NCBI RefSeq assembly: GCF_009002475.1
Contig: NZ_AP019860.1
Coordinates: forward strand, 7,392,501-7,456,500
Direction of reading: 5' to 3'
Origin: Candidatus Uabimicrobium amorphum
GTDB lineage: Bacteria > Planctomycetota > Uabimicrobiia > Uabimicrobiales > Uabimicrobiaceae
DNA length: 64,000 nucleotides
In this document: in pieces, positions 59,622-64,000 of the stretch
Numbering within the stretch: position 1 is the first letter of the stretch
Layout of the letters: each line of letters begins with the position of its first letter
The notes under the pieces: model-generated
Database searches by the model: none
Told to the model about the DNA's origin: nothing
The model's input: only the letters and a program-made list of their open reading frames with translations
Program-made: the position numbers and the translations under genes

Positions 59622-61604
59622 TCATCTTATTTTTAAACTGTTCAACGCCTTTTCGTAAGGAGAAAAGTACGCCTCATTTTCTTTTTCAGGATACATATAG
59701 AAAACAGTGTAGACATTTCCATTTGCCAGTTTGTAAAAAACTTTCGCATAGCGTTTGTCTTGAGGATTCGTTTTTACTTTTAGATGTACAAGTAACTCTT
59801 TCCCCCGTAATCCGTTGCCAGTGCGATGGGAAGATTTGACGACCTTGTATGTGTAAAAATCGGAAAAGAAATTATGCAAAGAGCTGCGGATAATCTCCGT
59901 CAAGTTTGATGAGGGAACAACCCAAAAATTAAACTGTATAAAGGAGGCCGCTCCTCTCCAATACTGCTTGGCGACTTCCGTGGGCGGTGTTTCAATTTCG
60001 TGCTTTATCCATGAACGATCAATTTTGTAAGTCGCATGGAAATTCTTTTCGTGAATTTCGTCTTGGAAAGTTCCTTCCGCTACCACCTGACCATAAGATT
60101 GAACAGAAGACATCGATTCTCGTAAAATGGTTAGTTCTGGAGCACTTTTTCTGCAAATAGCCGTGACGACATAGATGTAATTTACGTGTAGACAATAAAA
60201 AGACTCGCCATAGTATTCGCGATTTTCTTTGTACAATCGGTATGTGATTTTTTGCCCGCGAAGATTCTTTATTTTATGTGCGGAAACCTGCTGCCTTTGA
60301 AATTTGTAATGACCGTCAAATAGGCTTTTCTCTAACTGTGGCAGGAGGTCGCTCAATTTACTGCTGCTTGTACGGCAGAAATTAAAACACACATAGGTTT
60401 GCGGCAAGACTTCATAAATGACAAATTTAGAAGTGGGAAATTCTTGATGAAAATATACCGGCCAGTTCTTTTTCACTTGATAAGCAACTTTGTATGGTTT
60501 TTCTTTTACCACAAACCACGAAGCGTCTTTGGCAACAATCGGATTTTGCGTATTTGGCAACTTGGGCAACTTGGACGATTTGGCCGACTTGGGCGATTTT
60601 GGCCGTTGTTCGCTTTGTGTAAACAACACACTGGCAATGACACCTAAAAGTATCAATACACCGCAAAAAACAGCTGTCGTCACAGGAAAACTTTTTTTTC
60701 TCGGTTTTGCGAAAATGGGTTTATTTTCTAAAAAACATTGTATATCCTCTGCCATTTTACGCGCAGAACGATATCGTTGTTGAGGATCTTTATGCAAAGC
60801 TTTCATGCATATGGTGTCCAAATCTACAGATATCTTTGGGCTTACCTCCCGAAGCGATTTGATATTTCCTTCGAGTACATTGCACATGAGCGAAACGGAA
60901 GAATTGCCTTGAATGGCGGGTGTTCTTGCCAACATCTCATACAGTATGGCTCCTAGAGAATATATATCAGAAGCTTTCGTGACTTTCGCGATATTGCCCT
61001 CGGCTTGCTCAGGAGACATATAACGCGGTGTTCCTATGACCGTTCCGTCTTTTGTCATTTCTGGCACATCCACGTCTTTGGCAAGGCCAAAATCCATCAC
61101 AATCGGTTCGCCACTGCAAGCTTCCATCATAATATTGGACGGTTTTAAGTCGCGATGAATGATGTTGTGTTGATGGGCGTATTCTATGGCCAGCGCTATC
61201 TTTTTTATTGTTTCTAGAGATTTTCGTTTTGAAAAACGCGTTGTTTTTAGGCTCTGGTCCAGTGAGACACCTTCGATGTAGTCCATTACGATATAGTCGA
61301 TATTGCTTTCGGACCCCAAATCGTGAACGGTGATGATATTGGGATGCTTGAGCTTTGCCATCAAACGCGCTTCGCGAAAAAAGCGATTGCGTTTCTCCTC
61401 AAAAGTTTGAGCCATCATAACTTTAATCGCCACTGCTTTCGCCAGCCGTGGATGATATGCCTTAAACACCTTTCCCATACCACCCGCTCCGATTTGTTCC
61501 TTGAGGGAATAAATACCTAACTGGGTGATGCGGCGATTTGACTTTAAATTAGTAATTTCCAGCAAATCATCATCTTTTCTCTTATTAGATGACATATTTT
61601 CCAT
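59622..61604 (-). CDS. Transmembrane Ser/Thr protein kinase, 660 aa
   Basis: The kinase domain is at about 32-295: GAGGMGKV, K61, HRDLKPSN at 150-157, DFGLAK and MSPEQAEG. A TM helix lies at about 309-330 (TTAVFCGVLILLGVIASVLF). The outer part begins with a low-complexity KSPKSAKSSKLPKLPN linker and has two similar beta-rich repeats of about 150 residues (each with YKVAYQVKKNWPVYF or ATYKIDRSWIKHE). The duplicated outer domain suggests ligand binding. All catalytic residues are present, so active PknB-type. The start could be 61604 or 61595; a ribosome site AGGA lies near both. Confidence 0.9.
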   Translation of the reverse strand: MENMSSNKRKDDDLLEITNLKSNRRITQLGIYSLKEQIGAGGMGKVFKAYHPRLAKAVAIKVMMAQTFEEKRNRFFREARLMAKLKHPNIITVHDLGSESNIDYIVMDYIEGVSLDQSLKTTRFSKRKSLETIKKIALAIEYAHQHNIIHRDLKPSNIMMEACSGEPIVMDFGLAKDVDVPEMTKDGTVIGTPRYMSPEQAEGNIAKVTKASDIYSLGAILYEMLARTPAIQGNSSVSLMCNVLEGNIKSLREVSPKISVDLDTICMKALHKDPQQRYRSARKMAEDIQCFLENKPIFAKPRKKSFPVTTAVFCGVLILLGVIASVLFTQSEQRPKSPKSAKSSKLPKLPNTQNPIVAKDASWFVVKEKPYKVAYQVKKNWPVYFHQEFPTSKFVIYEVLPQTYVCFNFCRTSSSKLSDLLPQLEKSLFDGHYKFQRQQVSAHKIKNLRGQKITYRLYKENREYYGESFYCLHVNYIYVVTAICRKSAPELTILRESMSSVQSYGQVVAEGTFQDEIHEKNFHATYKIDRSWIKHEIETPPTEVAKQYWRGAASFIQFNFWVVPSSNLTEIIRSSLHNFFSDFYTYKVVKSSHRTGNGLRGKELLVHLKVKTNPQDKRYAKVFYKLANGNVYTVFYMYPEKENEAYFSPYEKALNSLKIR

Positions 61605-61993
61605 ATCCTACAAAACTAGGCGACAAGAATTTTACCACCGCCGTGTTATCAAAATAAATCTTTCGCGGAACAGACAACCCACTTATATAGTAAATCGATT
61701 ATGCCATTTATCGCTCAAGATATCAACTATTACAGAATCAAGTGACACGCGATTTTCCTCATTTTGTTATAGATAAGAACTTTGTCGATGGTGTTAAGCC
61801 CTACATAATAAACGCACGTTTTATAGACATGTAAAACCTCCCAAAATAAATTTCAAATTCTTTGTCACCTTTTTTCATTACACCGCCAATAACTATTTAG
61901 AACCACCGAGTTGTGTCCGCGATTACGTTTAAACACAATAAAAAAGACACGACAAAGACCTCATAAACATACTTTCAAATACAGGAGAATATT
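61605..61993. other. Divergent intergenic region
   Basis: About 390 bases between the divergent kinase and ankyrin genes; presumably holds both promoters. I see no repeat or clear -35/-10 pair. Confidence 0.35.
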
Positions 61994-63124
61994 ATGTCTA
62001 ACTTTACAAACACATGGAAATATTTCATTTTATCGATCATTTTGACACTGTCTCTAGTGGCACAACAAAATTTGTTACATGCGATACAAAATAACGACAT
62101 CAACGCTGTAGAGAATATCGTTAGACAAGTGAAAGTAAAAGAGATCGATTCTTCGGCACTCATTTTAGCCATACAACAAAAAAAGACAAAAGTGGCACAA
62201 ATACTCATTGATGCAGGGGTTGACGTAAATGCCCCGACCAAAGACCACTTTGGCAACACCGCACTTCTTACTGCTGTGGCAATGCAAAATATCCAAGCCA
62301 CACAAATGCTATTGACCGCCAAGGCTAATGTAAATTACCAAAATAAGCAACAATATACCCCACTGTTACTCGCGGCCCTCAATGGCAATATTATGATTAC
62401 AAAACTCTTATTACAGGCCAAAGCAAATGTCAATTTAAAATGTAATGCCGGAACCCCTTTGTTATTTGCGAGCTACAAAGGGTATAGCAAGGTCGTTGCA
62501 CAACTCATTGCCGCCAAAGCAGACGTGAATGTTGTAAATAGTGATGGTGAAAGCGCTCTGATGCTCGCAGCGGGATTAGGATATAATAACATTGTCCAGC
62601 AACTACTCGACAACAATGCCGACACGTCCATAAAAAAGGATCATGGTTTCGATGCATTGTCTCTGGCTTGTACGAATGGTAATTACGATGGTGTGAAAAT
62701 GTTAATCGCCGCCAAAGCGAACATCAACACACAAACCAATGCGATGTATACACCTCTTGCTTTGGCAACAACAAAAGGCGACGATAAAATGGTCAAATTG
62801 CTCATTCAAAATAACGCGAATGTCAATCTCCAAGAACTGTATGGCCATACGGCTCTTATGCTCGCGATCTGGAAAGGGCATGTCAAAATTGGAAATATGC
62901 TCCTCGCTGCGAAAGCCGACATCAATGTAAAAAACGTTCAAGGAGAAACCGCATTTTCCATTGCTGTTGTGAAAGGCTATAGCAAGTTGTGTAAAAAACT
63001 GATATCTTTGGGGGCAAATGTAAATACACGCGACAAAAAAGGTATAGCACCCATAGACATTGCCCGCAAATACGGACACAAAGGAATCATACGTTTACTA
63101 AAGAAACATGACGCCCAACAGTAA
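61994..63124 (+). CDS. Secreted ankyrin-repeat protein, 376 aa
   Basis: A signal peptide (YFILSIILTLSLVA) is followed by about nine ankyrin repeats of the standard 33-residue form (for example GNTALLTAVAMQNIQATQML, GHTALMLAIWKGHVKIGNML). Ankyrin repeats bind proteins. Export to the periplasm or beyond is predicted. AGGAG lies six bases before the ATG. No adjacent co-directional partner. Confidence 0.92.
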   Translation: MSNFTNTWKYFILSIILTLSLVAQQNLLHAIQNNDINAVENIVRQVKVKEIDSSALILAIQQKKTKVAQILIDAGVDVNAPTKDHFGNTALLTAVAMQNIQATQMLLTAKANVNYQNKQQYTPLLLAALNGNIMITKLLLQAKANVNLKCNAGTPLLFASYKGYSKVVAQLIAAKADVNVVNSDGESALMLAAGLGYNNIVQQLLDNNADTSIKKDHGFDALSLACTNGNYDGVKMLIAAKANINTQTNAMYTPLALATTKGDDKMVKLLIQNNANVNLQELYGHTALMLAIWKGHVKIGNMLLAAKADINVKNVQGETAFSIAVVKGYSKLCKKLISLGANVNTRDKKGIAPIDIARKYGHKGIIRLLKKHDAQQ

Positions 63125-63247
63125 TTTTCGACGTAATCTTCCTTATCAAATAGCAAATTCAAATTAGAATGTAGCACTTATTGCAGTTGATCAAAACAAT
63201 TCTTATTTAAGAAAATGATTATGGGATGGCAATCCGACTGGCAAAGC

Positions 63248-64000
63248 TCAAAATTTATTGGCAACAATATCTGTAAAGTTTTCGGTGATCAGGGCAGCAC
63301 AGGCGGTATTTGTTTGTTTTCTTAGCTTTTTCTGAGAAAATTTATCTAGTTTTTCAAAATCTAATTGATAGGTTTTGTTAAATTCATCCCATACATCTCT
63401 ACTTAGTTCTTTCATTAGAGTACCAAAACTATTTTCGCTAATTTGCTCTATTTTTGAAATGACATTGCGTAATCTATTTGCCGTAACGCAGGAAAGCAGT
63501 TCTCCTAAGAGAGTATTGGCTTCTTCGGACAAGTCCACTTCGTCCACTTTTACTATTTTCTTTTCTTCCCATCTTTCATTCTTGTTTTTCAAAACCACGC
63601 GTTGGAAAGTGGAAAAAAAACTGCGATCATCTGAGCGAATAATCACACCTTCGCAAATATTATCTTCCATTTCAGGCAGCCCGAGACTTGCGGGAATCGT
63701 AGTGGGAAAAAAGTTAGGATACTTCATACATTCTTCAAAACTACCAGAGAAAAGCGTTTTGGCGTAAAAAAATCCAACCTCCGCAAATAGTTTGTTGCTT
63801 TCCCGAACAGAAATAAATTGCTCATCGGCCAAAATATCAAACGCACAAAACTGCAAGTGTGGACTATAGTAGATTTTCTGTTGAATAATAGGGACTTCCT
63901 TATCTTCTGTCGTAGAGGGATGTGGATAAAACCCACCAAAAAGTTCACCAAAAACAGCTACTTGGGTAATGCCTTTCTCTTGCAAAATGTTATATAGTCG
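63248..64000 (-). CDS. Rnl2-family RNA ligase, C-terminal part (runs off window)
   Basis: The reading stays open to the right edge, so the N-terminus with the KxDG nucleotidyl-lysine site is missing. Present are motif III-like VFGELFGGFYPHP, CAFDI, motif IV EGVIIRSD and motif V VLKNKNERW, in the order seen in Rnl2-type ligases (T4 gp24.1, REL). A C-terminal helical domain of about 80 residues follows. Such ligases seal RNA nicks. It could repair RNA damaged by nucleases or belong to a phage-derived element. No neighbour in view decides. Confidence 0.82.
   Translation of the reverse strand, partial: RLYNILQEKGITQVAVFGELFGGFYPHPSTTEDKEVPIIQQKIYYSPHLQFCAFDILADEQFISVRESNKLFAEVGFFYAKTLFSGSFEECMKYPNFFPTTIPASLGLPEMEDNICEGVIIRSDDRSFFSTFQRVVLKNKNERWEEKKIVKVDEVDLSEEANTLLGELLSCVTANRLRNVISKIEQISENSFGTLMKELSRDVWDEFNKTYQLDFEKLDKFSQKKLRKQTNTACAALITENFTDIVANKF

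Overview
The window is an AT-rich bacterial chromosome segment. Its gene content is what is seen in large-genome, signalling-rich Planctomycetes. There are several Ser/Thr protein kinases, one of them fused through a membrane segment to a formylglycine-generating-enzyme-like domain. There are also many secreted or cytoplasmic HEAT, LRR, TPR and ankyrin repeat proteins, a class IV histone-deacetylase-like enzyme and a tetraheme cytochrome. A low-GC planctomycete such as the Uabimicrobium group is my best guess. This is inference from gene content; no rRNA or marker gene is present to settle it. Shine-Dalgarno sites are clear before most genes, and TTG/GTG starts are used in places.

Layout. 1-9076: minus-strand genes for UppP (cut by the window edge), a small hypothetical, a large SF2 helicase, a HEAT/LRR secreted protein, an HDAC11-like hydrolase and two membrane proteins. 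9279-9621: a tRNA array, Ser(UGA), Arg(ACG), an odd CGA-anticodon tRNA and Arg(UCU). 9311-31754: a 22.4 kb integrative element. It begins in the anticodon loop of tRNA-Ser and ends at 31755, where the 3' half of tRNA-Ser and all three following tRNAs recur. It carries a tyrosine integrase with an excisionase-like gene at the left end and a CHC2/Toprim primase-ATPase at the right end. Between them lie DNA-processing and defence-like cargo (PD-(D/E)XK-like protein, second recombinase, serine resolvase, PLD-DEAD helicase-DUF3427, a DUF433/DUF5615 toxin-antitoxin pair) and host-like genes (two kinases, a duplicated C2-like/cytochrome pair) with several decayed gene remnants.

32265-38308: an LRR protein, then a minus-strand cluster of a PRTase-like protein, a QueC-like PP-loop ATPase, three related small zinc-binding membrane proteins and a GNAT-like protein. 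I regard this cluster as the best candidate for an undescribed system. 38626-51171: a giant TPR protein with about 28 nearly identical 42-residue repeats, a DUF309 protein, a secreted HEAT protein, an adenosine-deaminase-family protein, an HExxH protein, small membrane or unknown proteins and a metallophosphoesterase. 51289-52170: a chimera of a duplicated DUF309 5' end with a truncated ECF sigma factor, then two tRNA-Ile genes. 52204-64000: a secreted protein, a REPIN/MITE-like inverted repeat, a SIR2-TPR protein that looks like an NAD-consuming immune effector, membrane proteins, a second phosphoesterase, a transmembrane kinase, an ankyrin protein and an Rnl2-type RNA ligase running off the end.

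The genes do not form one pathway. The left half is an integrated element with its own replication, excision and stability functions that has captured and lost host genes. The right half is a chromosomal region rich in repeat-domain proteins and local duplications.
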